Below are positions 21,669 to 29,275 of a DNA stretch of 40,535 nt, in pieces (the stretch's first letter is position 1; each line of letters opens with the position of its first letter). Position numbers and translations under genes: made by a program. The notes beneath the pieces were generated by a model. It saw only the letters and a list, made by a program, of their open reading frames with translations. It searched no databases and was not told the origin of the DNA. Origin of the DNA: CAYPUT01 sp046541715 (GTDB taxonomy: Bacteria; Spirochaetota; Spirochaetia; DSM-27196; PWMO01); the NCBI GenBank assembly GCA_046541715.1, contig JBKHCS010000016.1, forward strand, positions 1 through 40,535, read 5' to 3'.

Positions 21669-22535
21669 CTACTCTACGTTCCGAAGCTGTTCACGAACTT
21701 TTTCAATTCTATCCTTTACCTCGACGACAAGTGCGCCGATCTCCGTCAGCACGTTTTTGGAACCGATCGTGTTGATTTCCCGGTTCAACTCCTGACTGAG
21801 GAAGTCCAACTTTTTACCAATACTACCACGTTGTCCCGCAATCGTCCGGAAAGCGTCAAGGTGGGCCTCCATGCGGACCAATTCCTCGCTGATGGTCGCC
21901 TTGGTCAGTTGGACTGCGGTCTCGGCGTACACCCGGGACAGATCCGCCTCTTCGCCGAGAAGATCCACGAAACGCTCTTTGAGATTGCCCTGAATCTGGG
22001 CCTCGATGGACGGCGCGTATCCGGATATCTGATCCCGGGCAACCCGAATGGCTTCGACATTCTCCATGATGTCCCGGAACATCGCCTCCCCTTCGCGAAT
22101 CCGGGAGGCGTCGAACGTCTCGAGCCCGGCCTCCAAGGCCCGCCGAAGCGTCCCTTCGATCGCCTCCCCGGCCTCCGGGCGCTCGACCGAGACCACGCCC
22201 TCGAGACGCAACAGGTGGTCCAACCTGACCTCCGCCGAAATACCGGCGGCGTGGGCCAGCTCCCGGAGCCCCTCAGCCACGGCGTTTACGGTAGCGGGAC
22301 TAAAGTTGATTTTTGGGGTGTCGTTTGCGTCGTGGTACCGGACGTAGACGTCGACGCGCCCCCGCTCCACCACGGCGGACACCTGTTCCCGGACCATCGC
22401 TTCGAAGCCGCCCAAGGCGCTCGGGAGGTTCAAGTTCACGTCGAGGTAGCGGTTGTTGTACCCCTTTATCTCCACCGAGAGGGACAGGCCGTCATCGGCG
22501 TGCTCCCCGTGACCGTATCCTGTCATGCTTTTCAC
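21669..22535 (-). CDS. yicC: YicC-family endoribonuclease
   Basis: A 288-residue YicC protein. The family start MKSMTGYG is exact, followed by LSVEIKGYNNRYLDVNLNLP and VVERGRVDVYVRYHD. The C-terminal DUF1732 block is intact: EELVRMEAHLDAFRTI, GKKLDFLSQELNREINTIGS, VEVKDRIEKVREQLRNVE. YicC of E. coli takes part in RNA decay, and relatives act as endoribonucleases. The GTG start overlaps the murC stop (GTGA), a sign of coupled translation. Alternative start: the ATG three codons on, which would place AGGTG at normal distance. Confidence 0.93.
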   Translation of the reverse strand: MKSMTGYGHGEHADDGLSLSVEIKGYNNRYLDVNLNLPSALGGFEAMVREQVSAVVERGRVDVYVRYHDANDTPKINFSPATVNAVAEGLRELAHAAGISAEVRLDHLLRLEGVVSVERPEAGEAIEGTLRRALEAGLETFDASRIREGEAMFRDIMENVEAIRVARDQISGYAPSIEAQIQGNLKERFVDLLGEEADLSRVYAETAVQLTKATISEELVRMEAHLDAFRTIAGQRGSIGKKLDFLSQELNREINTIGSKNVLTEIGALVVEVKDRIEKVREQLRNVE

Positions 22536-24013
22536 CTGGTATGCACCGCCTTCTTCGAAAAATACGACAGGAGCTCCCTTCCAAGGACCCAGTTGTTCCC
22601 GGCCCCGAGGGTCACAAAGAGATCACCGGGTCGCAGGAGCCCCTTACAGTAAGGAAGGGCATCGAGGACCTCTTCGAAGTAGTGGACCTGGGGATGATAT
22701 GCCCCGACTGCCGCCGCGAGGTCTTCCCCGGAAACGGAACCGGAAAACTGCTCCCGGGCCGAGGCGTAGATCTTGTGGAGAATAACCACGTCGGCGGCGG
22801 CGAAGGCTCGGGCGAAGTCGTCCAAGAGAGCGGCGGTCCGGGAATAGGTGTGAGACATAAAGTCGACGATTAGACGCTCTGCGCCGTAGAACTCCCGATA
22901 GGTTTCGAGGGTCTTCCGGATAGCCGTCGGATGGTGCCCGTAGTCGTCGACGAATTGGATACCCCCCGCCGTGCCGAGGTGCTCGCTCCGGCGGGTGGTC
23001 CCGGAAAAGGAGGCCAAGGCGAGGGCGATCTCCGTTCCGGCGGCGTCGAGGTAGCGTCGAAAGACCGGCTCCTCCCGGAGTACGGTAAGGGCGGCGGCCG
23101 CGTTCTCGACCATGTGCTTTCCCGGAACCCTGAGCTTCAGAAGGGTATCGATTCCGTCGATCCGGAACTCCTGGACCCTCCGGGGCCCCTCGGGAGTCTC
23201 TTCGGTTCCCAAGAGGTAGTCTCGAACCGGGACGTCTGCCTCGTCGGAGAACCCGTAGCTTACCGTTCGCAGGTCCCCCCGCCGGCCGCATATCGCCGCC
23301 GCCGCTTCGCAGGCCCCGGCGTTATCCCGGCAGTATACCAAGAGCCCCCCGGGGGCCAGACGCTCCCCGAAGGCGACGAAGGCAGAGAGTACGTCGGCGT
23401 AGTCCCGGTAGTAGTCCAGGTGATCGGCCTCCACGGCGGTTACGACCAATACCGAGGGATAAAACGAAAGGAAGTTCCGGCGGTACTCGCAGGTCTCCGC
23501 GACCAGCGCCTCGCTCCCACCGTTGTAGCTTGCCGCCCCCCCGAAGCTCTTTACGGCGCTTCCGACGATGACCGTCCCAGGGATTCGGAGGCTCCGGAGA
23601 AGCGTTCCCAAGAGCGCCGTCGTCGACGTCTTACCGTGAACTCCGGCGACGGCGACGGTAGGCGCGCCGGCCTCCCGGGCCTCGAGAGAGAGGGCGCCGA
23701 GGGCCTCGGTGTAGGTCAGGAGGGGAATTCCCCGATCGATTGCAGCGCGGAGCTCCGGATTGGTCTCCGGGTCGTAGGCTGCGGAGTAGACAACGAGGGA
23801 AACGCCGTCCGGCAGATGCTCTTCGGCGAACCCCACCCGGGGAACAATGCCGACCGCCGCAAGGAGAGCGTCGGTGTAGAAGGTCTCGCCGACGTCGCTC
23901 CCGGAGACCACCGCCCCCTTGCTGACCAAGACCTCGGCAAGGGCGGCCATTCCGGTGCCTTTGACGCCTACCAGGTGGATTTGAGCTCCCTCCAGGGAGC
24001 CGGATAGCGGCAT
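22532..24013 (-). CDS. murC: UDP-N-acetylmuramate--L-alanine ligase (Mur ligase)
   Basis: Cytoplasmic peptidoglycan precursor enzyme adding L-alanine to UDP-MurNAc with ATP. Three Mur-ligase domains are visible: N-terminal IHLVGVKGTGMAALAEVLVS, the ATP site AVAGVHGKTSTTALLGTLL (K128) and EADHLDYYRDYADVLSAF, and C-terminal QFVDDYGHHPTAIRKTLETY, diagnostic of MurC. The first motif, GVKGTGM, is a variant of the usual GIGGxGM; an Mpl-like ligase is the main alternative. The open frame reaches 24049, but I chose the ATG at 24013 (493 residues): TTGAAC-17-TACTCT ends 7 nt before it. Head of the murC-yicC-cmk-like operon and divergent from the DUF368 gene. Confidence 0.88.
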   Translation of the reverse strand: MPLSGSLEGAQIHLVGVKGTGMAALAEVLVSKGAVVSGSDVGETFYTDALLAAVGIVPRVGFAEEHLPDGVSLVVYSAAYDPETNPELRAAIDRGIPLLTYTEALGALSLEAREAGAPTVAVAGVHGKTSTTALLGTLLRSLRIPGTVIVGSAVKSFGGAASYNGGSEALVAETCEYRRNFLSFYPSVLVVTAVEADHLDYYRDYADVLSAFVAFGERLAPGGLLVYCRDNAGACEAAAAICGRRGDLRTVSYGFSDEADVPVRDYLLGTEETPEGPRRVQEFRIDGIDTLLKLRVPGKHMVENAAAALTVLREEPVFRRYLDAAGTEIALALASFSGTTRRSEHLGTAGGIQFVDDYGHHPTAIRKTLETYREFYGAERLIVDFMSHTYSRTAALLDDFARAFAAADVVILHKIYASAREQFSGSVSGEDLAAAVGAYHPQVHYFEEVLDALPYCKGLLRPGDLFVTLGAGNNWVLGRELLSYFSKKAVHTR

Positions 24014-24020
24014 GGGAGTT

Positions 24021-24062
24021 AGAGTAGTCAAATTGATGTTTCTGTTCAATGTCGGCTACTAT
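24021..24062. promoter_or_regulatory. Interleaved divergent promoters of murC and the DUF368 gene
   Basis: Minus strand: TTGAAC (24044-24049), 17-bp spacer, TACTCT (24021-24026), 7 nt to the murC ATG. Plus strand: TTGATG (24033-24038), 18-bp spacer, TACTAT (24057-24062), 5 nt to the DUF368 ATG at 24068. The two promoters occupy the same 42 bp, each -35 lying inside the other's spacer, so polymerase can hold only one at a time. Confidence 0.6.
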
Positions 24063-24067
24063 GGCGT

Positions 24068-24955
24068 ATGCAGCCCAAGCAGCCGGCCGATCGGCCGGCG
24101 GCCGTCGCCATCCTCTTAAACGTCTTTCGTGGATTCGTCATCGGTATTGCGAACGTCATCCCCGGTGTGAGCGGAGGAACCCTCGCGGTAGTCCTCGGAA
24201 TCTACGAGCGCCTCATTACCTCGATCGACCGCCTGTTCCGGCTTCGGACCGGGTGGCTTCTCTCCGGTTTTTTCGTCTTCCAGGTCCTTCTCGGGGCCGG
24301 TATCGGCATAGTCACTCTGGCTCACTTCATGGAACGGCTTCTCGCACGCTACCCCTACGGGATGGCATTTCTCTTTATGGGGCTCATCCTCGGGAGTGTC
24401 CCTTCGCTGGTGCGGCAACTCGAGACGCCTAAGGTTTCCCCCGGGGGTCTCGCCGCCTTCGCTCTAGCCTTCTTGGTCGTCGCCGTTACCTCCGGTGGGG
24501 CCGAGGGGTTCGGATTGCAGTATCTCCCCGGCGGATTCAGGACCCTGGGTCTCTTTTTTCTAAGCGGTGTCGCCGGGGCTGCGGCGATGGTCGTCCCCGG
24601 AATAAGCGGTTCCTTCGTGCTGGTGCTTCTGGGCACCTACACCGCCGTACTCTACGCGGTCAACAATCGGGATCTTATCTTCCTCACCGTTCTAGCGCTG
24701 GGCGCCCTTCTCGGGGTCGTCCTCGTCACCCGGCTTATCGCCTACCTTCTGCGGCGTTTCCACCGCCTTACCTACTCGGCGATCATCGGTTTGGTGGCCG
24801 GAAGCGTGGTTGCCCTGTGGCCCGGGGTTCCTCAAGACGAGAGCGTTCTTCTCAGCCTGACACTCTTTGTCGCCGGCGCAGGTCTCGCCCTCCTATTCGG
24901 ATCCGGAAACCGGCTCCATCCGGAGGAGACTTCGGAGGTAGGCAGCGCCGACTAG
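24068..24955 (+). CDS. DUF368 membrane protein, undecaprenyl-phosphate translocase family
   Basis: A 295-residue polytopic membrane protein with two re-entrant-type motifs, GIANVIPGVSGGTLAVVLGI near the start and AMVVPGISGSFVLVLLGTYT in the second half. These define DUF368. Members of this family (PopT) have been identified as recyclers of undecaprenyl phosphate across the membrane, the lipid carrier of peptidoglycan and other envelope polymers. Its place beside murC with a shared control region suits that role. Start follows from the promoter spacing and the short basic N-terminus. The 3' end overlaps the convergent rsmE gene by 63 bp. Confidence 0.9.
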   Translation: MQPKQPADRPAAVAILLNVFRGFVIGIANVIPGVSGGTLAVVLGIYERLITSIDRLFRLRTGWLLSGFFVFQVLLGAGIGIVTLAHFMERLLARYPYGMAFLFMGLILGSVPSLVRQLETPKVSPGGLAAFALAFLVVAVTSGGAEGFGLQYLPGGFRTLGLFFLSGVAGAAAMVVPGISGSFVLVLLGTYTAVLYAVNNRDLIFLTVLALGALLGVVLVTRLIAYLLRRFHRLTYSAIIGLVAGSVVALWPGVPQDESVLLSLTLFVAGAGLALLFGSGNRLHPEETSEVGSAD

Positions 24956-25720
24956 GGCTGCGGTTTCGGTCCGAAGAGTCCGGTCCCCGAGACCGACGGC
25001 ACGAAAACCGGCATCGAGGAGGCTGCTCCGCTCGGCTTCGGTCCACCCCCGCTCGGGTCCGACCGAGAGAACGCCCCGGCGGTGGGTCTGGGTCGTCGCC
25101 GAAGGCCGGCCGCACCCGGAGGGTAGCGAAAAGAGCGGGCATTCGGCGTATTGATCGAGGAGAAGACGTAACTCCCCGGCGCCGGGCCCCGGGCTCGACG
25201 CGTTGTCGAGGTATTCGACGGCCCTCCGAAGAGCGTAAAACCGGCGCACTTCCGGAATCCGGGTAGTCCCCCCTTGGGCGGCACCTTCTATCAGGGCGCC
25301 CCGGAGGGCCCCGGGCTCCCAGATCTTGCTATCGAAGTAGCTCTTCTCGGTAAGCTCTCCGGCGGCGACCAGAATCTCGGCGGCACCGATGGTCGTGAGA
25401 TCCTTGAACAGGCGCCGGAGAACCGGCGGCCGGGGGTGCCCCAGAAGCACCAGGAGCCGGGAACCGGGTTCTCGGCCCGGTCGCCCGGGGAGCGCCGCTT
25501 CCGGCTGAACCACCTCCGGCTCTCCGGGCCGCCATACGAAGACTACCGCCGCAGGAGTAACCGCGGTAATCTCGATCGTCCCCTCGGCGCCGCCGACAAT
25601 CCCCGCCCGCACACTCTGCCCCGGGACCACCTTGAGAATCTGGATCAGGTGGCTCCCCCGGGGGTCCTCCCGGGGGAGCGGACGCAGCTCTTCCCCGGGT
25701 TCGAAGAGAACAATGTTCAC
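24893..25720 (-). CDS. rsmE: 16S rRNA (uracil1498-N3)-methyltransferase
   Basis: SPOUT methyltransferase that methylates U1498 of 16S rRNA using S-adenosylmethionine, 275 residues. An N-terminal PUA-like domain (residues 1-70, with HLIQILKVVPGQSVRAG) precedes the trefoil-knot domain: LVLLGHPRPPVLRRLFKDLT, IGAAEILVAAGELTEKSYFD, LSVGPERGWTEAERSSLLDA, and GFRAVGLGDRTLRTETA. GPERGW replaces the GPEGGF of many species. The start is a GTG 6 nt after the fadD stop, so it is the last gene of the tetR-fadD-rsmE operon. Convergent overlap of 63 bp with the DUF368 gene. Confidence 0.92.
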   Translation of the reverse strand: MNIVLFEPGEELRPLPREDPRGSHLIQILKVVPGQSVRAGIVGGAEGTIEITAVTPAAVVFVWRPGEPEVVQPEAALPGRPGREPGSRLLVLLGHPRPPVLRRLFKDLTTIGAAEILVAAGELTEKSYFDSKIWEPGALRGALIEGAAQGGTTRIPEVRRFYALRRAVEYLDNASSPGPGAGELRLLLDQYAECPLFSLPSGCGRPSATTQTHRRGVLSVGPERGWTEAERSSLLDAGFRAVGLGDRTLRTETAALVGAAYLRSLLRMEPVSGSE

Positions 25721-25726
25721 GCCGGC

Positions 25727-27442
25727 CTAAGCGTCGACCTCATGGCGCTTTATCTTCTTCGTTGTCGTCATCTCCATCGGTGCCGAGAGAGGCTTTACCC
25801 GGGATATCCGCTGGTAGGGCTGGAGACGCTTGTTTACCTCGGCGACGATCTCCTCGAGCCGCTCCTGGATGGCGTCCCAGTTCGGCTCGGATCCCTTGGT
25901 CCCGTGGCGCTCGGCGAAGAGGTCGAGGTCCGGGTAGACGAGTGCCTCGATATCTTCTTCGCGCATCTTCTTGTCGCGCATATAGCCCCGGACTAGTATC
26001 TGGTCCACCTCGTCGTAGAGCTGGAACTCGTCTTCGATCTCCTCGGGATAGACGTTCTTCCCACCGGAAGTGACGATGAGCGATTTTGCCCGCCCCGAAA
26101 GGTAGAGGTAGTTGTCGTCGTCGAGGTAGCCGACGTCCCCGGTTCGAAAGAAGCCGTCGTCGGTCATGACCGCCCGGGTGGCTTCCTCGTCCTCGAAGTA
26201 GCCTTTCATTATCATCGGCCCCTGCGCCGCGATCTCCCCTCGGCCCCGGCCGTCCGGCGCGAGAATCTTCAGGGTTGTCTGGGGCAGCACCTTGCCGACG
26301 GAATGGACCTTGTACTTGTAGGTCGGGTTCAAGGTCAGAATCGGGGAGGTTTCGGTAAGACCGTACCCCTGGACGAAACTGAGGCCCAGCTGATTGAACC
26401 GGCGGAAGGTCTTCGCCGGGAGGGGTCCACCCCCGGAGATGCAAATCCGGATGCTCGCGAGGGAGGCCTTCTCCAGAATCGAGTGGAAGAGCTTTTTGCC
26501 GATGTTCTTCCGGAAAACCGTCTTGGAGAGGCTCGAGATAGCCAACATTGTGTGCACCACCGCCACGGCGATGGGCCCCTTCTGCTTTACCCCCCGCATA
26601 ATGCCCTTAAGCAGCTTGTTGAAGAGCAAGGGGATTCCGAGAAGCATCGTAACCCGGGCGCGCTTGAGTTCTTCGAGCATTTGGGTAACCGCCAACCGCT
26701 TGGCGAAGACAATCTCCGCCCCTACCGAAATTGCCTCGATAAAGACGGCGAGCATCGAGTAGGAGTGATGGAGGGGAAGCACGGCGTAGAAGATATCGGT
26801 ATGATAGATACCCAAGTTCGCCTGCGCCAGGAGGCAGTCACTGGTAAGGTTTTCGTGGCTCAAAACCACCCCCTTGGCGTGCCCCGTGGTCCCCGAGGTA
26901 AAGAGAATCGCCGCCGGCTCCGAGGGTTGCCGGAGCACCCGGTCGAAATCCTTTTCCGGAAGGTCGAAGATGTAGTCCTTCTGATCCGGTGCTAAGGATA
27001 TTCGAGGAACCTTCAGGGGCTTCACCTCTTCGTAGCGCTCGGTGTCGACGAATATCAGCTTGGCCCGGGCCCGGCCCGCGAGACCTACGATATCCTCCGA
27101 GTCCAACTGATAGTCGATAGGAACGATGATGCCCCCGGCGAAGAGTACCGCGAGGTAGGCGACGGCCCATTCCGGAGAGTTCTTCCCGGTAAGGGCGACA
27201 AAGTCGCCGGGTTTGATCTTTCGCTTACTTAGCTCCGCCGCGGTGGCGAGAATCTTCCGGTGCACCTCGCGGTAGGTCAGAACCATCTCCTCCGGGTCGA
27301 AAGTGGTAAAGGCCCGGCGGTCGGCGTAGCGGTGCACCGTAATCTCGAAAAGCTCCGGTAGGGTCGGCCATTGGTTGGCGAGTACGACGCCACTCTCGTT
27401 CTCCTGCCGGTAGTCGTCCAAAAAATCCCAGGGCTGGCTCAT
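25727..27442 (-). CDS. Long-chain fatty-acid--CoA ligase
   Basis: AMP-forming acyl-CoA synthetase, 571 residues, activating fatty acids with ATP and CoA. The ANL-family cores are clear: AAILFTSGTTGHAKGVVLSH (A3), QGYGLTETSPILTLNP (A5), DGFFRTGDVGYLDDDNYLYL with GRAKSLIVTSGGKNVYPEEI (A7-A8), and a C-terminal catalytic Lys in MTTTKKIKRHE. Many such spirochaetal and delta-proteobacterial enzymes are annotated as FadD-type; substrate chain length is not certain. Its ATG overlaps the stop of the preceding TetR gene (ATGA) with AGGAGA upstream, so regulator and enzyme are co-translated. Probably self-controlled through that regulator. Confidence 0.92.
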   Translation of the reverse strand: MSQPWDFLDDYRQENESGVVLANQWPTLPELFEITVHRYADRRAFTTFDPEEMVLTYREVHRKILATAAELSKRKIKPGDFVALTGKNSPEWAVAYLAVLFAGGIIVPIDYQLDSEDIVGLAGRARAKLIFVDTERYEEVKPLKVPRISLAPDQKDYIFDLPEKDFDRVLRQPSEPAAILFTSGTTGHAKGVVLSHENLTSDCLLAQANLGIYHTDIFYAVLPLHHSYSMLAVFIEAISVGAEIVFAKRLAVTQMLEELKRARVTMLLGIPLLFNKLLKGIMRGVKQKGPIAVAVVHTMLAISSLSKTVFRKNIGKKLFHSILEKASLASIRICISGGGPLPAKTFRRFNQLGLSFVQGYGLTETSPILTLNPTYKYKVHSVGKVLPQTTLKILAPDGRGRGEIAAQGPMIMKGYFEDEEATRAVMTDDGFFRTGDVGYLDDDNYLYLSGRAKSLIVTSGGKNVYPEEIEDEFQLYDEVDQILVRGYMRDKKMREEDIEALVYPDLDLFAERHGTKGSEPNWDAIQERLEEIVAEVNKRLQPYQRISRVKPLSAPMEMTTTKKIKRHEVDA

Positions 27443-28026
27443 GTTGTCTTCTCCTGTACTGTTTGTGCGTTTAAGAGGTAGCGGGAAATATCATCTAGGG
27501 GTACGTGCCGTACCCCCAAGAGATGCTGCAACAGGAGACCGTCCAAGGCGGCGAGGATGACCCCGGCGAGGAGCTTGTAATCCTGTCCCGCGGCGAGAAT
27601 CTTTTTTAGGCCGTCCTCGATGAGGGTCGCCCAGTTCTGGTACTCCTGGATAAAACGGTGCTTTAGAAAGGGGCTGTCGGTGAGGGCCTCTTGGATCAGA
27701 TAGACGTGGATGTGCCCCCGGGTTTGGGAGGTGACGATGGTCCGAAAGACCAGCCGCAAGACTTCTTCCGGCTGGAGTCCCTTACCGCTCTCCTCGATCC
27801 AGGAGAAGATCTTGCTGGTGATGTGCTTGATGTGGCGCTCGCTGATATCGAAGATCAGCTCGCCCTTCGACGGGTAGTAGTAGTAGAGGGTTCCCTTGCT
27901 GATGCCGACCTCGTCGGCGATATCCGCGAGGCTCGTGTTCGCGATGCCCCGTTCGATCATGAGCTTGGAGGCGCCTTGTATGATCTTTTCGCGGTATCCG
28001 GCGCCCCGTTTTCGACGACCTGGCAT
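27439..28026 (-). CDS. TetR/AcrR-family repressor
   Basis: A 195-residue TetR regulator. The N-terminal HTH is well formed: YREKIIQGASKLMIERGIAN, TSLADIADEVGISKGTLYYY, YPSKGELIFDI. The C-terminal half is a ligand-binding helical domain (FRTIVTSQTRGHIHVYLIQE, GVILAALDGLLLQHLLG). First in an operon with an acyl-CoA ligase, so it probably senses a fatty acid or acyl-CoA in the way of FadR/FadP-type TetR proteins; this is inferred from context. AAAGGA lies 7 nt before the ATG. A perfect palindrome upstream is a likely autoregulatory operator. Confidence 0.93.
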   Translation of the reverse strand: MPGRRKRGAGYREKIIQGASKLMIERGIANTSLADIADEVGISKGTLYYYYPSKGELIFDISERHIKHITSKIFSWIEESGKGLQPEEVLRLVFRTIVTSQTRGHIHVYLIQEALTDSPFLKHRFIQEYQNWATLIEDGLKKILAAGQDYKLLAGVILAALDGLLLQHLLGVRHVPLDDISRYLLNAQTVQEKTT

Positions 28027-28038
28027 ACTGAATCCTTT

Positions 28039-28050
28039 TTCGGTACCGAA
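28039..28050. promoter_or_regulatory. Palindromic operator candidate for the TetR protein
   Basis: TTCGGTACCGAA is a perfect 12-bp palindrome 12 bp upstream of the tetR start, in the gap shared with the divergent DUF819 gene. TetR proteins usually bind such sites in their own promoter. CGACCGGACGA nearby (28060s) may be a weaker half-site. Confidence 0.55.
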
Positions 28051-28116
28051 CGTAATTTTTTCGTCCGGTCGACTGAACGATACAATAGGCTTAAACAGAC
28101 GTCAACAAAATCTCCG

Positions 28117-28125
28117 TGGTATACT
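28117..28125 (+). promoter_or_regulatory. Extended -10 promoter of the DUF819 gene
   Basis: TGgTATACT (TG at 28117-28118, -10 at 28120-28125) ends 7 nt before the ATG at 28133, as in the ketopantoate reductase gene. Confidence 0.6.
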
Positions 28126-28132
28126 CCTCGCC

Positions 28133-29275
28133 ATGCCGCTGTCGCTTCTGGCCCTTACCTACCCGATGGTTCCCGGACTGATCCTCTTTGCCCGGCATAG
28201 GTACCGTCCCCTGTCGTCGGTTAATCCGGTCATCGCCTGCTACGTTATCGGGATCGCCCTCGGCAACTCGGGCGTTCTCCCCGCCGGGGCAATGGGTATT
28301 CAGGACATCCTCTCCTCGGTAACGGTCGCGCTGTCGATACCCCTCATGCTCCTCTCGTTGGACATCACCAACCTAAAAAGCATGTCGAAGACCGCCGCCG
28401 TCTCCCTCGGCGCAGCGACGGTGTCGGTCATTGTCGCCTCGGCCGCCGGGTATCTATTGTTCCGCTCGACGGTGGCGGAAAGCGAGTCTCTCGCCGGGCT
28501 CCTCGTCGGGGTCTACACCGGTGGGACGCCGAACCTCGCGGCGATCCGCACGGCGTTGAACGTCGACCCTTCCCTCTACGTAACCGTCCACACCGCCGAC
28601 GTCGTCATGGGAGGCCTCTACCTTCTTTTCGTCATAACGATCGCAAAGCCGCTCTTCGGCCTCTTTCTAAAGCCCTTCGACGCCTCCATCGCCGCCGACT
28701 CCCCGGCGGGGGGAGAGAGCACCTCGTACACCGCCATCTTTTCCCCCCGGCACCGGAAACGCTCCCTGGTGTCCATCGGGATCGCCATAGCCCTCGTAGG
28801 CCTAAGCGTCGGGGTCGCCGCCCTCTTCCCGGAGTCTCAGCGCTCCCTGGTAACCATCTTGACCCTCTCGACGGCGAGTCTCGCGGTCTCCGCCGTTCCT
28901 CCGACGAACCGCCTCAAGACGAGCTTTAAAATCGGCGAGTACGCCATTCTGGTATTCTGTGTGGTAGTCGGGTCGATGGCTCAGATAGAGATTATTCTGG
29001 CCTCGTCGCTTCCGATCCTCGGCTTCGTTGCGGTTGCCGTCTTCGGCTCACTGATTCTCCACGTCCTGTTGGCCCGGCTCTTTCGCCTAGACACCGATAC
29101 GCTGCTGATTACCTCGACGGCGGCTATCTGCTCTCCGCCCTTCGTCGGCATGGTAGCCGTCGCCATACGGAACCGGTCACTGATTCCCGCCGGCATAACG
29201 ACGGGTATCGTCGGCTACGCCATCGGCAACTATCTCGGAATCTCCGTTTCGCTTCTCCTGCGGGGTCTCGGGTAG
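28133..29275 (+). CDS. DUF819-family membrane protein
   Basis: A 380-residue polytopic membrane protein of the DUF819 family (YjcL-like), about 10-12 helices. Conserved blocks include NPVIACYVIGIALGNSGVLP, LSIPLMLLSLDI, GLLVGVYTGGTPNLAAIRTA and, near the end, TAAICSPPFVGMVAVAIRNR. The GGTPNLAA and PP motifs occur in two positions, suggesting an inverted two-fold fold like many carriers. Transport is likely but no substrate is known. The start was set at 28133 from the family N-terminus (hydrophobic at once) and from the extended -10. Divergent from tetR. The 3' end overlaps the next, convergent gene by 99 bp. Confidence 0.86.
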   Translation: MPLSLLALTYPMVPGLILFARHRYRPLSSVNPVIACYVIGIALGNSGVLPAGAMGIQDILSSVTVALSIPLMLLSLDITNLKSMSKTAAVSLGAATVSVIVASAAGYLLFRSTVAESESLAGLLVGVYTGGTPNLAAIRTALNVDPSLYVTVHTADVVMGGLYLLFVITIAKPLFGLFLKPFDASIAADSPAGGESTSYTAIFSPRHRKRSLVSIGIAIALVGLSVGVAALFPESQRSLVTILTLSTASLAVSAVPPTNRLKTSFKIGEYAILVFCVVVGSMAQIEIILASSLPILGFVAVAVFGSLILHVLLARLFRLDTDTLLITSTAAICSPPFVGMVAVAIRNRSLIPAGITTGIVGYAIGNYLGISVSLLLRGLG

